The position numbers and the translations under genes are program-made. The notes below the pieces were generated by a model. That model was not told the DNA's origin. It did not search any database and worked only from the letters and a program-made list of their open reading frames with translations. A stretch of 64,000 nt of DNA from Bacillus sp. HMF5848 (lineage in GTDB: Bacteria > Bacillota > Bacilli > Bacillales > HMF5848): positions 3,895,501 through 3,959,500 of the forward strand of contig NZ_RWIV01000001.1 in assembly GCF_003944835.1 (NCBI RefSeq), in the 5' to 3' direction. Positions 1 through 8,239 of the stretch are shown in pieces (positions within the stretch are counted from its first letter, which is position 1; each line of letters starts with the position of its first letter).

Positions 1-421
1 TACCAACAATATCAATATTGTCTATACCTTTTTTCAAGACAACCGCATCATCTCCATTGAAATTCGCAACTAAATCTTGATAGGCAGCAAGCGCTAAAAT
101 ATCAGCATTAGCACTCGGATGAGCAATAACTATTACATCACCATCCGCTAAATCCCCTGATAAAGCCAGTGTTGTTTTAGGAGCTGTATCCCCATTTGAA
201 TAAAGCTCTACAGAATAATTTGATAAATCAACTGTACTACCCGTCCCATTATAAATCTCAATAGCTTTGTTATAGCTACCGCCTTCAATATGTTCCGAAA
301 TGAACAAATCTGTTGCAGCCGCATTTGCTGTAAATGGTTGCATAGGCAATAAGCTAATTAATAGCATAGCTATCATAGCTATTGAGACCCATTTGCGATT
401 TTTTCGTAAAAATCTACTCAA
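1..421 (-). CDS. Secreted lamin-tail-domain protein, probable extracellular nuclease (5' part only)
   Basis: Not a complete gene: the C-terminus lies beyond base 1. Translation from a TTG at 421, about 8 bases after an AAAGGGGGA ribosome binding site, gives a basic N-terminus, a hydrophobic signal peptide and an Ala-rich cleavage zone near residue 35. A lamin-tail-like domain follows (LFISEHIEGGSYNKAIEIYN, then YNGTGSTVDLSNYSVELYSN and GDDAVVLKKG). In Bacillus this domain typically opens ExeM/NucH-type extracellular endonucleases, so the missing part is probably an endonuclease/phosphatase fold. That is inference, because no catalytic residues are in the window. Confidence 0.75.
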   Translation of the reverse strand, partial: MSRFLRKNRKWVSIAMIAMLLISLLPMQPFTANAAATDLFISEHIEGGSYNKAIEIYNGTGSTVDLSNYSVELYSNGDTAPKTTLALSGDLADGDVIVIAHPSANADILALAAYQDLVANFNGDDAVVLKKGIDNIDIVG

Positions 422-668
422 GTTCTTTTCCCCCTTTTTATAATAAAAAATATTATTTCAGGAACGTATTCCTATTTACTAATGGGAAAATAGGAATCCC
501 CACCAATATTAATCTAACATATATCAATTAACTAAATATATAATAAATGTAAAATTTTTCGTCAATTTTTTTTACAATGAATTAACATTAATGTCGAAAT
601 CAGTTAAACTATTTACGGTACTATTAAAACTGTTCTTTAAAAGAAAAAAACATAGGGGTGTATTACTA

Positions 669-1781
669 GTGAAAAAACTATTTGCCATGAATACATATAT
701 AGCCTTAATTATTATTCTACTAACTACTGTATTCACAAGCTATTCAGTATCAGCTCATGCTCTTAGTGCTAGTTTTGGGACTTTAGAAATTACTGAAAAT
801 GAAGCTAGCTTCACATTTTCAATAGATGAATTATCTGTTATTGAATCTGTAAATTTAGACCAAAACAATGATGGGAAGCTATCAACAGAAGAAGTGTCGT
901 CCGCTACGTCTGCAATTAACGAATGGATAGGACGAAACCTCACTATCCAAGTCAACGGCATGACACAGCGTCTGAGTATTACCAACATGATGTTAGAGCC
1001 TAAAAATGATTTAACAGTATTAACAAGTTCATTTACATTCCCAGTGAGTGATGCATCTGAAACAATTACTATTGTTGATAACTTTTACAAAGATTCAAAG
1101 GACAACACAACATATACGCATTTTCTATCCATTAAACAAGGGGATTCTACTAATGAATTTCTTTTTAAAGGCGATAACCGTGAGCTAAACGTAGAATTAG
1201 CAACAGCCGCAGGGGAAGAGGTTCAAGTGTCAGGGAACCCATGGTGGCAATTTTTTGTGTTAGGAATGGAGCACATAATTACAGGCTACGACCATCTATT
1301 GTTCTTATTTGCTTTACTTCTAGCAAGACAAACTTTTAAGCAACTAGTTATGGTTGTGACTTCTTTTACAGTTGCACACAGCATTACACTAACACTAGGA
1401 TATTTAAATATATTCGTACTACCAGGACGTTTTGTTGAGTCTGTTATAGCCCTCAGTATCTGTTATGTAGCAATTGAGAATATTTTCAGAAAAGAAGTGA
1501 AGAACCGCTGGGGATTAACCTTTGCGTTTGGATTAATACATGGGTTGGGGTTTGCAGGTCTGTTATCTGAGATGACCATTCCAAAAAGCCATTTAGTAGC
1601 ATCACTATTAAGCTTCAATCTTGGTATTGAAGTTATTCAAATCGCGTTAGTTGCCATTCTTATCCCAATTTTAACAAGAGTACAAAAGCTAGCTAAGTAC
1701 ACAAAATATGTCCAATACGGTTCTGCTGCAATCATATTAATTGGCGCGTATTGGGTCGTTGAAAGAGTGTTTCAGCTGTAG
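669..1781 (+). CDS. HupE/UreJ-like integral membrane protein
   Basis: The C-terminal half carries the HupE/UreJ_2 signatures GMEHIITGYDHLLFLF, VAHSITLTL and LIHGLGFAGLL within about six transmembrane segments. Conserved His and Asp in such segments suggest a metal (Ni/Co-type) permease, but the substrate is not proven. The N-terminus has a signal peptide ending near SVSA-HA and an EF-hand-like loop (DQNNDGKLSTEE), so the first about 150 residues probably face outside. The GTG at 669 is chosen because AGGGG sits 10 bases upstream; an in-frame ATG at 591 has no ribosome binding site. It is convergent with the lipoprotein/ABC operon, which may also handle metal. Confidence 0.8.
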   Translation: MKKLFAMNTYIALIIILLTTVFTSYSVSAHALSASFGTLEITENEASFTFSIDELSVIESVNLDQNNDGKLSTEEVSSATSAINEWIGRNLTIQVNGMTQRLSITNMMLEPKNDLTVLTSSFTFPVSDASETITIVDNFYKDSKDNTTYTHFLSIKQGDSTNEFLFKGDNRELNVELATAAGEEVQVSGNPWWQFFVLGMEHIITGYDHLLFLFALLLARQTFKQLVMVVTSFTVAHSITLTLGYLNIFVLPGRFVESVIALSICYVAIENIFRKEVKNRWGLTFAFGLIHGLGFAGLLSEMTIPKSHLVASLLSFNLGIEVIQIALVAILIPILTRVQKLAKYTKYVQYGSAAIILIGAYWVVERVFQL

Positions 1782-1818
1782 TCAGATAAACAGCAATCTC
1801 TATGGTCAACATAAAAAT

Positions 1819-1850
1819 GGAGCAAGGTGTTATTTTCAGCACCTTGCTCC
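1819..1850. terminator. Bidirectional intrinsic terminator
   Basis: A perfect 11-bp stem (GGAGCAAGGTG paired with CACCTTGCTCC) around a 10-base loop sits between two convergent genes. T-rich sequence follows on the plus side and A-rich sequence precedes it, so it can serve both strands. Confidence 0.75.
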
Positions 1851-1858
1851 CTTTCATA

Positions 1859-2359
1859 TTATCTCGGTTGAAATAACTCAATCGAATCTGCTTGTAAGCG
1901 AAACATACTAATTAATCCCGTCGCTTCATCTATTTCTTCTCCTACTTCAAGCGTACCATATGCCCATATTCCATCCTGCGTAAACTCCATTGTCTTCCCA
2001 TCTGGTGGATATACTGCTATTGCTTCTAAATACTTCGGATTATCTGCCGAACAAAACGGACAAGCTGCTCCAGCTGTTGGAACTAAGTAAATAAAACGGT
2101 TATCAATGGGAGTAAGCTCTGTCATGTAGCCTTTTATCCCAACTTTTTTCCCGTTTAAAGCAAGCATTTCATCCGTAATTTGTCCATCACCTGTCGTTGA
2201 TTTTGTAAAAAATTGATCAAATGTTATTTCTATCAGTTTCTGACTAGTATTTTCAGATGTCTCCGGTTCTGCTTGTGTAGCAGCAGGCTGTGTGGTACTT
2301 TCCTGCCCACACCCTGTTAACAGCAAAACAGCCATACATAGAGTCACTATATATTTCAT
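1859..2359 (-). CDS. Lipoprotein with CPFC motif (DUF3299-like)
   Basis: 166 residues with a type II signal peptide and lipobox LLTGC (Cys17). The mature part starts with a Ser/Thr/Glu-rich linker, followed by a small beta domain (LNGKKVGIKGYM, then FIYLVPTAGAACPFCSADNP). The paired cysteines in CPFC and the general layout recall DUF3299-type proteins found beside MacB-like ABC transporters in Gram-negative bacteria. It is the last gene of the leftward series and starts 4 bases after the permease stop. Metal or heme binding by the CPFC pair is a guess. Confidence 0.7.
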   Translation of the reverse strand: MKYIVTLCMAVLLLTGCGQESTTQPAATQAEPETSENTSQKLIEITFDQFFTKSTTGDGQITDEMLALNGKKVGIKGYMTELTPIDNRFIYLVPTAGAACPFCSADNPKYLEAIAVYPPDGKTMEFTQDGIWAYGTLEVGEEIDEATGLISMFRLQADSIELFQPR

Positions 2360-2362
2360 GAC

Positions 2363-3811
2363 TTACCCCTTCCTCTGTAGATAGTTTGGTAATGCTGGTA
2401 GAATTGAAACAGTCATAGCACCTAACAGCATGTAAAGAGCATATTTTAAAAACTCCCATGTTATCGTCACATCTGGTAGAAGAATTCCTGCATACGAAGC
2501 ACTTACTTTTTGTATAAAATAAAATGCACCTAAGGCGATCAAGAATCCTACTCCAATTCCCATTATTGTTATAAAAGCAGCTTCATATAATAATTGCAAA
2601 AGTAACTTATGTCGTGATACACCTATTGCTTTTAAAATAGCTAACTCTTCTTTTCTCTGTACTATAGAGCCTAATACGGTAAATAAAATAAATAAAGCCG
2701 CTAACACAATGGATGAACTCGCTAGAATAAGCGCAATTTGTTGCCCATACGAAAAGGTTGATAACACTTGCCTAAAGATTCTCACAGGGTACACAGCTTG
2801 TACACCTGAAACATTATCCAGTTCTTCTTTCAAACTAGGAACAAATCCGAGAGATTGTGGTTTTACAAGTAACGCTGTAATTTGTAGTTCCTCATCATGT
2901 TCATCGCCCCATTGATGTGCGTCGTCTGCACCTACATGAGATTTCTCTTGTTCTGGATGCGCATCCTCTTCATCCGTATGAGATTCCTCTTGCTCTGTAT
3001 GTGAATCCTTTTCCTCGGAATGAGATTCTTGTTGTAGCGATTTGGAATCCTCTTCATCCGAATGCACCTCTTCTTCAGTTGCATGCTCTGATTTGGTAAC
3101 ATGCGATTCTTCCTCCGAGTGGGATTCTTCCCCATCTACATGTGAATCCTCTTCATCCGTATAAGATTCTTCCCCATTAGCAGCATGACCGTGTACAGCC
3201 CACACACTATCAACCTTTGTGAATACTGCTTTGTCATCTGCCGTTCCAGTTGGCTCTAGTATCCCAACAACACGATATTCGAGTGACTCATGTGTATCAT
3301 CTGCAATACCATGATTCCCGAAAAATGTGTCACCTATTTTCATACTTGCCGCACTTGCTACATAAGAGCCAAGAACAGCATCGCCCACTTTCGAAAACCA
3401 CTCGCCTTGCTGCAAGGTGAATCTCTCTGGCAGTCCTTCGCGAAATGGAAGAAAATAATCCGTCGTTGTACCGACAATAGGCTGTCCGTAAAAATAATCA
3501 CCAAGAGCTAACGGTACCACCTTTAAAACCCGTTCATCCTTTTGCAACTCCTCATACGAACTATAAGGGATATTAGCTATCGGCGTATCAAGAAATAGAA
3601 TACTATTTAACACAAGCTGAGTAGGGCTGCCCTCTGCCCCGACAACAAGGTCAAAAGCTCCGGCTTGTTTTTTTACTCCTTCTTCAATACCCGTTGACAC
3701 AAGAATGACGGTAAACGTTAACGTCACTGCCAATGCTATCGCAATAATAGTAAATACAGTTGATAAAGCGCGCCCTTTCAGGCTCAATAACGTAAACTTT
3801 AATAGATTCAT
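2363..3811 (-). CDS. FtsX/MacB-type ABC transporter permease with His-rich extracellular loop
   Basis: 482 residues. It has one N-terminal transmembrane helix (about 17-39), a large extracytoplasmic MacB-like domain, and three C-terminal helices (about 355-475) of the FtsX type (IVQRKEELAILKAIGVSRHK). Between residues 207 and 305 there is a long insertion of Glu, Asp, Ser and about 14 His. His 264, 271, 278, 285, 292 and 299 are exactly seven residues apart, so the segment is a 21-bp coding repeat. Such loops usually bind Zn2+, Ni2+ or Cu2+. The start codon overlaps the stop of the ATPase gene by 4 bases, so the two are translationally coupled subunits. Confidence 0.85.
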   Translation of the reverse strand: MNLLKFTLLSLKGRALSTVFTIIAIALAVTLTFTVILVSTGIEEGVKKQAGAFDLVVGAEGSPTQLVLNSILFLDTPIANIPYSSYEELQKDERVLKVVPLALGDYFYGQPIVGTTTDYFLPFREGLPERFTLQQGEWFSKVGDAVLGSYVASAASMKIGDTFFGNHGIADDTHESLEYRVVGILEPTGTADDKAVFTKVDSVWAVHGHAANGEESYTDEEDSHVDGEESHSEEESHVTKSEHATEEEVHSDEEDSKSLQQESHSEEKDSHTEQEESHTDEEDAHPEQEKSHVGADDAHQWGDEHDEELQITALLVKPQSLGFVPSLKEELDNVSGVQAVYPVRIFRQVLSTFSYGQQIALILASSSIVLAALFILFTVLGSIVQRKEELAILKAIGVSRHKLLLQLLYEAAFITIMGIGVGFLIALGAFYFIQKVSASYAGILLPDVTITWEFLKYALYMLLGAMTVSILPALPNYLQRKG

Positions 3812-4500
3812 TGTGATACCTCTGCTATTGCTTGTTGATATACTTTATTAATATGTTCCATCTTCATTTGTTTTTCAAAACGGTCGGCTATGTGCGTATC
3901 ATGCGTAACTGTAATTAAGGTCGCATTTGTTTTTGAGCTATAATCTTGTAAAAGACTCATCATATTTAAACCAGTTCTCACATCTAGGTTGCTCGTTGGT
4001 TCATCTACTAAAAGAACAGAAGGCTCATGAATAAGAGCCCGAGCTATGGCCACACGCTGCTGCTGTCCTCTTGATAAAACACCTACTTTGTGATGTATTC
4101 GATTTTCTAATCCCATATTTATCAACAGTTCAGTCGCTTTAGATTTATCGATATTTGCTTGTTGTTTTGAACGTGTTAGCTGCTGCACTAATACATTATC
4201 TAGCGCCGTCATGAAAGGAAAAAGCCTAAACTCTTGAAAGACCATTCCAATCTTTTCCGCTCTAAACTTTAACCTCTCAGCATCACCTTGCTCATGCAGT
4301 GGTTCATTACAAACATTCACGTTACCTGTTGTTGGTTGTAGCAAGCCCGACAAGAGTTTTAAAAAGGTCGTTTTACCCGATCCACTCGGTCCCATTAAAA
4401 CAATTTGTTCACCTTGCTTAGCTGAAAAGGAATCTATTTCAAGAATCGTTTCATGTCCCGCTTTGTAGATAATATTTTTGCATACTATTATGTCTGACAC
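3808..4500 (-). CDS. ABC transporter ATP-binding protein (MacB/LolD type)
   Basis: It contains Walker A GPSGSGKTT, Q-loop FQEFRLFPF, signature LSRGQQQRVAIARAL, Walker B VLLVDEPTS and the H-loop TVTHD, in the order and spacing of the LolD/MacB ATPase subfamily that pairs with FtsX-type permeases. The GTG at 4500 is preferred because AGGGGG lies just upstream. The in-frame ATG at 4521 would add seven residues and overlies that ribosome binding site. It is coupled to the permease gene. This subfamily normally drives mechanotransmission or export rather than import. Confidence 0.88.
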   Translation of the reverse strand: MSDIIVCKNIIYKAGHETILEIDSFSAKQGEQIVLMGPSGSGKTTFLKLLSGLLQPTTGNVNVCNEPLHEQGDAERLKFRAEKIGMVFQEFRLFPFMTALDNVLVQQLTRSKQQANIDKSKATELLINMGLENRIHHKVGVLSRGQQQRVAIARALIHEPSVLLVDEPTSNLDVRTGLNMMSLLQDYSSKTNATLITVTHDTHIADRFEKQMKMEHINKVYQQAIAEVSQ

Positions 4501-4525
4501 GCTGCCACCCCCTGTAGTCATTTCA

Positions 4526-4939
4526 CTATTGGACCTCCACCACTATTGATGCAAACAATTCGTTATCAGTTAATATATCAATGCGCCACTTACCCGATTC
4601 CTCAAATGTCATCGGAGCGGTATACACTCTATTCGCTCCAAACTGTTTCGTACTTTGTAAAGTAGCACTTTCTATAACAATAGCTTCTCTATCTGTTTCT
4701 TTGTGTGTTGCCTTAATAGTGATATATTCACCTTCAGCATCCCACAAATACCAAGCCGTTTGTACATCTTTATTTTTCATAAAAGGCTCGTCAATCTTTA
4801 AGCCTAATTTACTCTTCGGCCCGATAAGAGAGATGTAATGGTCACCTTCTTGAACAAAAAAAGCTGATGTAGCTTTCCATTCACTACTCCCACATGCTGT
4901 TATCAATAAAATAATAAAAAAAACTATCATTCGTTTCAT
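4526..4939 (-). CDS. Small lipoprotein with Ig-like fold, unknown function
   Basis: 137 residues. A short signal peptide ends in the lipobox LITACGSS (Cys16). The rest predicts as a beta-sandwich (YLWDAEGEYITIKATHKET; MTFEESGKWRIDILTDNE) like the Ig-like lipoproteins of other bacilli. It sits between the M50 protease and the ABC ATPase genes, about 25 bases from the latter, so it is probably an extracytoplasmic accessory of the same system. No enzyme motif was found. Confidence 0.65.
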   Translation of the reverse strand: MKRMIVFFIILLITACGSSEWKATSAFFVQEGDHYISLIGPKSKLGLKIDEPFMKNKDVQTAWYLWDAEGEYITIKATHKETDREAIVIESATLQSTKQFGANRVYTAPMTFEESGKWRIDILTDNELFASIVVEVQ

Positions 4940-5011
4940 GCTGCCATCCTCCTAGATATTTGCACCTTCTTATCATTGATGAAGTCTAGCTATCTGTCAA
5001 CATAGTTTTTG

Positions 5012-6163
5012 TTAAACTTTCTTAAATATTCTGTTAGTAACAAGCGCAACTATAAGAAATACTACAAACAGTATTAACTGTCCAATAAAGACCACCCCAT
5101 CCCAAAAGTAAAATGAACCTTTTGCGAGATTAGGAATTGCATACTGTTGCAGGCTAAAATAAATTTGTGGAATAAAATAAAAGATACCAAGTCCGATTAC
5201 GACGAAAACACCGCTCATGTTTAAAAGCCCAAAATATTTAAGCCATCCTGGTTCGTCTGTTTGATTACCTTTGTTTCGGAGCAATGCCATACTGCGTTCT
5301 TGTAGATTGTAACACCCTGTCCTATTTTCAATAACGTAATATAAGTCCGTTTTGAGAAAAACTGCTGTCTGATACAAAATCCGAATCATTGCATCTAGCA
5401 CTAACAACCTTGACAAAGCAAACAGTAAGGATGATTCTTGAAAGTAGAGCTGTCCCATGATCCCTAAGCTTAAAACAAGTTGATCAAAACACAAACCCGC
5501 CAAGTATAATCGAGACCGTTCCTTTGGTTGAAGCTCCCAAGCAGCAGTTAAATCTGTTTCCACAACTACTAAAAACAATCGGTTGCTAATAGAAAGATGA
5601 GTTGGTAAACCTTTTGCCCGCGCTGCTAACACATGCCCCATTTCGTGAATAAGTATCGTAAAAAAAGTGAGCACTATCCACATTAATGTATTCAGGAACA
5701 TATACGGAGTAATAAAGATATCTTTATATTGTGGAACTGCATTTGATTTGAATAGAAAGAACGCAACATTGAATATGGCTAGCACCATATACAAATTCAT
5801 CATCTTTTTATTAAAAAATAGTTTAGCGAATCTAGGAGTAATCCATGCAAATGAATCTTTAACAGATTTTACTTTTTTCGTGGAGCTTTGCAATTCTTTA
5901 CCGCTCATATTGGCCACAAGCTCTAAATCTATCAGCTGCTGTGTGAACTCAGTCATATTTATATCTTCATTAGGGTATTCCCTGATTAAAATCGTCTCAA
6001 CCTCATCAATGCTAGTACCTGCTTCTAGCAATCTTATAGCGTCAACACAGAGTTTAGGCATCTCATAGTACTCGTTTTTCTCTATGTCTTTTACAATATA
6101 ACTACCGTTTTGATCCTCTGATATTTTAAGTGGTACTAACTTTAGTTGTTTATGCAGCTCCAT
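5012..6163 (-). CDS. M50 (site-2-type) membrane metalloprotease with PqqD/RRE-like N-terminus
   Basis: 383 residues. Residues 1-90 resemble a PqqD-type winged-helix peptide-recognition domain (YEMPKLCVDAIRLLEAGTS; FTQQLIDLELVANM). The membrane part carries the zinc motif HEMGH at 173-177 in a hydrophobic helix, a likely third ligand region near Asp227 (YLAGLCFDQLV), and about six transmembrane segments. This architecture is known from RiPP clusters such as yydH, where the enzyme processes a modified peptide. A 25-codon peptide gene lies 57 bases upstream on the same strand, separated by an attenuator-like hairpin. Start ATG at 6163 has GGAGGG about 8 bases upstream. Confidence 0.8.
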   Translation of the reverse strand: MELHKQLKLVPLKISEDQNGSYIVKDIEKNEYYEMPKLCVDAIRLLEAGTSIDEVETILIREYPNEDINMTEFTQQLIDLELVANMSGKELQSSTKKVKSVKDSFAWITPRFAKLFFNKKMMNLYMVLAIFNVAFFLFKSNAVPQYKDIFITPYMFLNTLMWIVLTFFTILIHEMGHVLAARAKGLPTHLSISNRLFLVVVETDLTAAWELQPKERSRLYLAGLCFDQLVLSLGIMGQLYFQESSLLFALSRLLVLDAMIRILYQTAVFLKTDLYYVIENRTGCYNLQERSMALLRNKGNQTDEPGWLKYFGLLNMSGVFVVIGLGIFYFIPQIYFSLQQYAIPNLAKGSFYFWDGVVFIGQLILFVVFLIVALVTNRIFKKV

Positions 6164-6177
6164 ATAAATCCCTCCAC

Positions 6178-6211
6178 AAATTAAAACAGGTTACCCTTTG
6201 TCAGGATAACC
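6178..6211 (-). terminator. Attenuator-like hairpin between peptide and protease genes
   Basis: On the minus strand GGTTATCC and GGGTAACC form an 8-bp stem (one G-T pair) with a 7-base loop, followed by TGTTTTAATTT. It lies directly after the stop of the short peptide gene. Partial termination here would give more peptide than protease transcript, as is common in precursor-peptide operons. Confidence 0.6.
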
Positions 6212-6220
6212 CACTTCTCT

Positions 6221-6298
6221 TTAAGGCTTACCGCCACCTGGTAAGAATATGCACCACCAGCAAGTAACCTTCACTTTGTTTAACTTTCTAATTTTCAT
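6221..6298 (-). CDS. 25-residue CWWC peptide, putative RiPP precursor or peptide signal
   Basis: ATG at 6298 with GGAGGT at 6305-6310 (6-base spacing) opens a 25-codon frame ending TAA at 6221. The peptide begins MKIRKLNKVK (basic leader-like), has Cys13-Trp14-Trp15-Cys16, then a hydrophobic stretch, and ends LPGGGKP. The gene lies 34 bases after the HD-GYP stop and 57 bases before the M50 protease, with a hairpin in between. The near-perfect ribosome binding site, the Cys/Trp/Gly composition and an RRE-containing membrane protease next door suggest a precursor that is recognised, cut and exported. No radical SAM or cyclase is adjacent. It could instead be a regulatory leader peptide. Confidence 0.6.
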   Translation of the reverse strand: MKIRKLNKVKVTCWWCIFLPGGGKP

Positions 6299-6332
6299 TC
6301 TGACACCTCCTATACTTATGATTCTATGATTT

Positions 6333-7493
6333 TTAAATTTCATAGCTATTATAAGATTTATAGACTTCTCTCCATTTAGGAATAACTTTATCAATGTAAG
6401 TTACAAGGTGAGGATCAAATTGTGTGCCACTTCCATTAATAAGTCTACGATGTGCCTCTTCAAACGACAGTGCATTTCGGTAAGCTCTATTAGAAGTCAT
6501 TGCATCAAATGCATCGGCAATAGCAGTTACCCTAGCTAACACCGGAATATCCTCTCCACGAACACCGTCTGGATATCCTTTCCCATCCCATCGTTCATGG
6601 TGATATTTTACGATAGGTACATGATCTTCAAATCCCTCGATCTTCATAACAGCATCTGCTCCTACCGTTGTGTGCTTTTTGATTTCATCATACTCTTCAT
6701 CAGTTAGAGAACTAGGTTTTCTTAAAATGTCATCATGAATATATATCTTTCCTATATCATGTAATAAACAGCTATATTTAAAGGTTTTCAGCTGTTCTCC
6801 TGTAAACTCACTTAGCTCAGCGGCTAAAATTTGAGCATATTCTGCTACACGTTCACTATGTCCCCGTGTATACGGATCTTTAAGTTCAAGCGTAGTAATA
6901 ATACCTTTAACCATACCCTCAAGCATCGTATCATATGATTTTTTTATAGCTGTTACATATCCAAAGAATCTATTGAGTATTATGTACGAAACTATTCCTA
7001 AAGCCGTATATAATACGATAGGTAAAATAACCGTAGCGTCCTGTATGATATACCCAATGAAAGCATATTTGATGACCAATCCATATGCAACAACACGATA
7101 ATAAACTTTATCAACAAAAATTGGAGCAAATAAAACTATAATAAGTTCAACAGCATTGCCTGAAGAATATGATGCATCAGTAGTTAAATAGATATAAATA
7201 TCAGATGTAAAACTGAATGCAATGTAAGTATAAAAATAGATATACTTGATTATAAAGACACGCCCGGTTTTAAAAAGATAAATCGCAATTGGTATTAAAA
7301 TAGCTATTGCGGCGTATACAAGAAGATATAACTTCCCACCAGGCAACTTAGGAGTATTCCCCCACACATACTTATGAACGAGAAAATAATACACAAAGTC
7401 ATATAATGCAAAAACGAAATAAAAAGCTATTAAATATAAAACGACTGCTCGTTTTTCTTCTTGGAGTAACGTAGACTTCATTGAATTATTCAT
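6333..7493 (-). CDS. Membrane HD-GYP domain cyclic-di-GMP phosphodiesterase
   Basis: 386 residues. Residues 15-190 hold about six transmembrane helices. The cytoplasmic HD-GYP domain follows: DPYTRGHSERVAEYA, CLLHDIGKIYIHDDIL (HD dyad), IVKYHHERWDGKGYPDG (the GYP motif) and AIADAFDAMTSNRAYR. All metal-binding residues appear intact, so it should hydrolyse c-di-GMP. ATG at 7493 has AGAGAGGT upstream. The gene is followed after 34 bases by the CWWC peptide gene, and a c-di-GMP-I aptamer lies about 490 bases upstream on the same strand, which suggests feedback by the second messenger. Confidence 0.88.
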   Translation of the reverse strand: MNNSMKSTLLQEEKRAVVLYLIAFYFVFALYDFVYYFLVHKYVWGNTPKLPGGKLYLLVYAAIAILIPIAIYLFKTGRVFIIKYIYFYTYIAFSFTSDIYIYLTTDASYSSGNAVELIIVLFAPIFVDKVYYRVVAYGLVIKYAFIGYIIQDATVILPIVLYTALGIVSYIILNRFFGYVTAIKKSYDTMLEGMVKGIITTLELKDPYTRGHSERVAEYAQILAAELSEFTGEQLKTFKYSCLLHDIGKIYIHDDILRKPSSLTDEEYDEIKKHTTVGADAVMKIEGFEDHVPIVKYHHERWDGKGYPDGVRGEDIPVLARVTAIADAFDAMTSNRAYRNALSFEEAHRRLINGSGTQFDPHLVTYIDKVIPKWREVYKSYNSYEI

Positions 7494-7737
7494 TCAACTG
7501 GTACCTCTCTGTTTCTTTTTCTTTTTTAGAAGCATTCGACGGTTTATGCGACTATCCTCTTTCATTCATCAAAAACACGTAAAAAGTAATATATTTTGAC
7601 ATATTTCGCAAGTTAAAGTGAGGAGAACAAGTACCTTTGTCCTACTATAACTGCAACATTTGTCTAACGTATTTGTTTGTTTTTACCATTTAATCTTTGT
7701 AGACTATAAATATAGTGATTTTACAGGAGGAAACCTA

Positions 7738-7860
7738 ATGCCTTTACTACAATTAAAGGAGATATGGACACCACTAAGTTTACTCGGATTTAAGTTTTAC
7801 AAAGGACATGATCGCGTATTTATTAAGTTTTTTAATAGCAAACTGAAAAAGCTTGGATAA
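7738..7860 (+). CDS. Small protein of 40 residues, unknown function
   Basis: The frame starts at ATG 7738 behind a strong AGGAGG (spacing 7) and ends directly before an intrinsic terminator, so it has the full layout of a small gene. The product is basic with alternating hydrophobic residues (IWTPLSLLGFKFYK at the centre, KKLG at the end). No family was recognised. An upstream in-frame ATG at 7660 lacks a ribosome binding site. The gene lies antisense to the presumed leader between the c-di-GMP riboswitch and the HD-GYP gene. Confidence 0.5.
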   Translation: MPLLQLKEIWTPLSLLGFKFYKGHDRVFIKFFNSKLKKLG

Positions 7861-7864
7861 AAAT

Positions 7865-7889
7865 AGAGAACCCCAATGAGAGGTTCTCT
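7865..7889. terminator. Intrinsic terminator, usable on both strands
   Basis: AGAGAACC pairs with GGTTCTCT (8 bp), followed on the plus strand by TTTTATTTTT and on the minus strand by ATTTTTAT. It closes the 40-residue gene on the plus strand. On the minus strand it lies about 100 bases after the c-di-GMP aptamer and could stop leftward transcripts. Confidence 0.7.
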
Positions 7890-7984
7890 TTTATTTTTCT
7901 TGATAGCATGCTTCTCTATAACAAACAGCTACTCTTAATACAGCCCCTCTTCGGTATACACTTTACACCGCTAAAAGGTTCTTA

Positions 7985-8078
7985 TATTCGGCAGCTGGCT
8001 AGCATAGTCTCATAGAAATACAGACCTTAGCCCCTGAAGCTTTGCGTCATCATTTTTCAATGATTTTGCCCTTTTCGA
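7985..8078 (-). ncRNA. Cyclic-di-GMP-I (GEMM-I) riboswitch aptamer
   Basis: The minus strand shows the GEMM-I core: GGGCAAAATCATTGAAAAAT, then GACGCAAAGC, GGGGCTAA and finally GCTAGCCAGCTGCCGAA, with paired helices around a GAAA tetraloop and its receptor. A second copy at 29428-29520 has the same pattern. No minus-strand gene lies close downstream. The first is the HD-GYP gene about 490 bases away, beyond a terminator that could be the expression platform. Confidence 0.85.
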
Positions 8079-8239
8079 ACGGTTTTGTGCGAATTATTCT
8101 TTTATGTGAGTTCTTACTTTTTTACATTAAGGGAATATTTACCCAATGTATATAGGGAAATCGCACTATTATTTTTCTATAATATGTAAGGTGGTGTTTG
8201 TTTTTCTAACTTGCTGTCGATACTCACAGTAAGGATGGT

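Noticed and set aside
2917-3135. Frames of 60-67 residues over the His-rich loop
   Set aside because: By-products of the 21-bp coding repeat in the permease gene.
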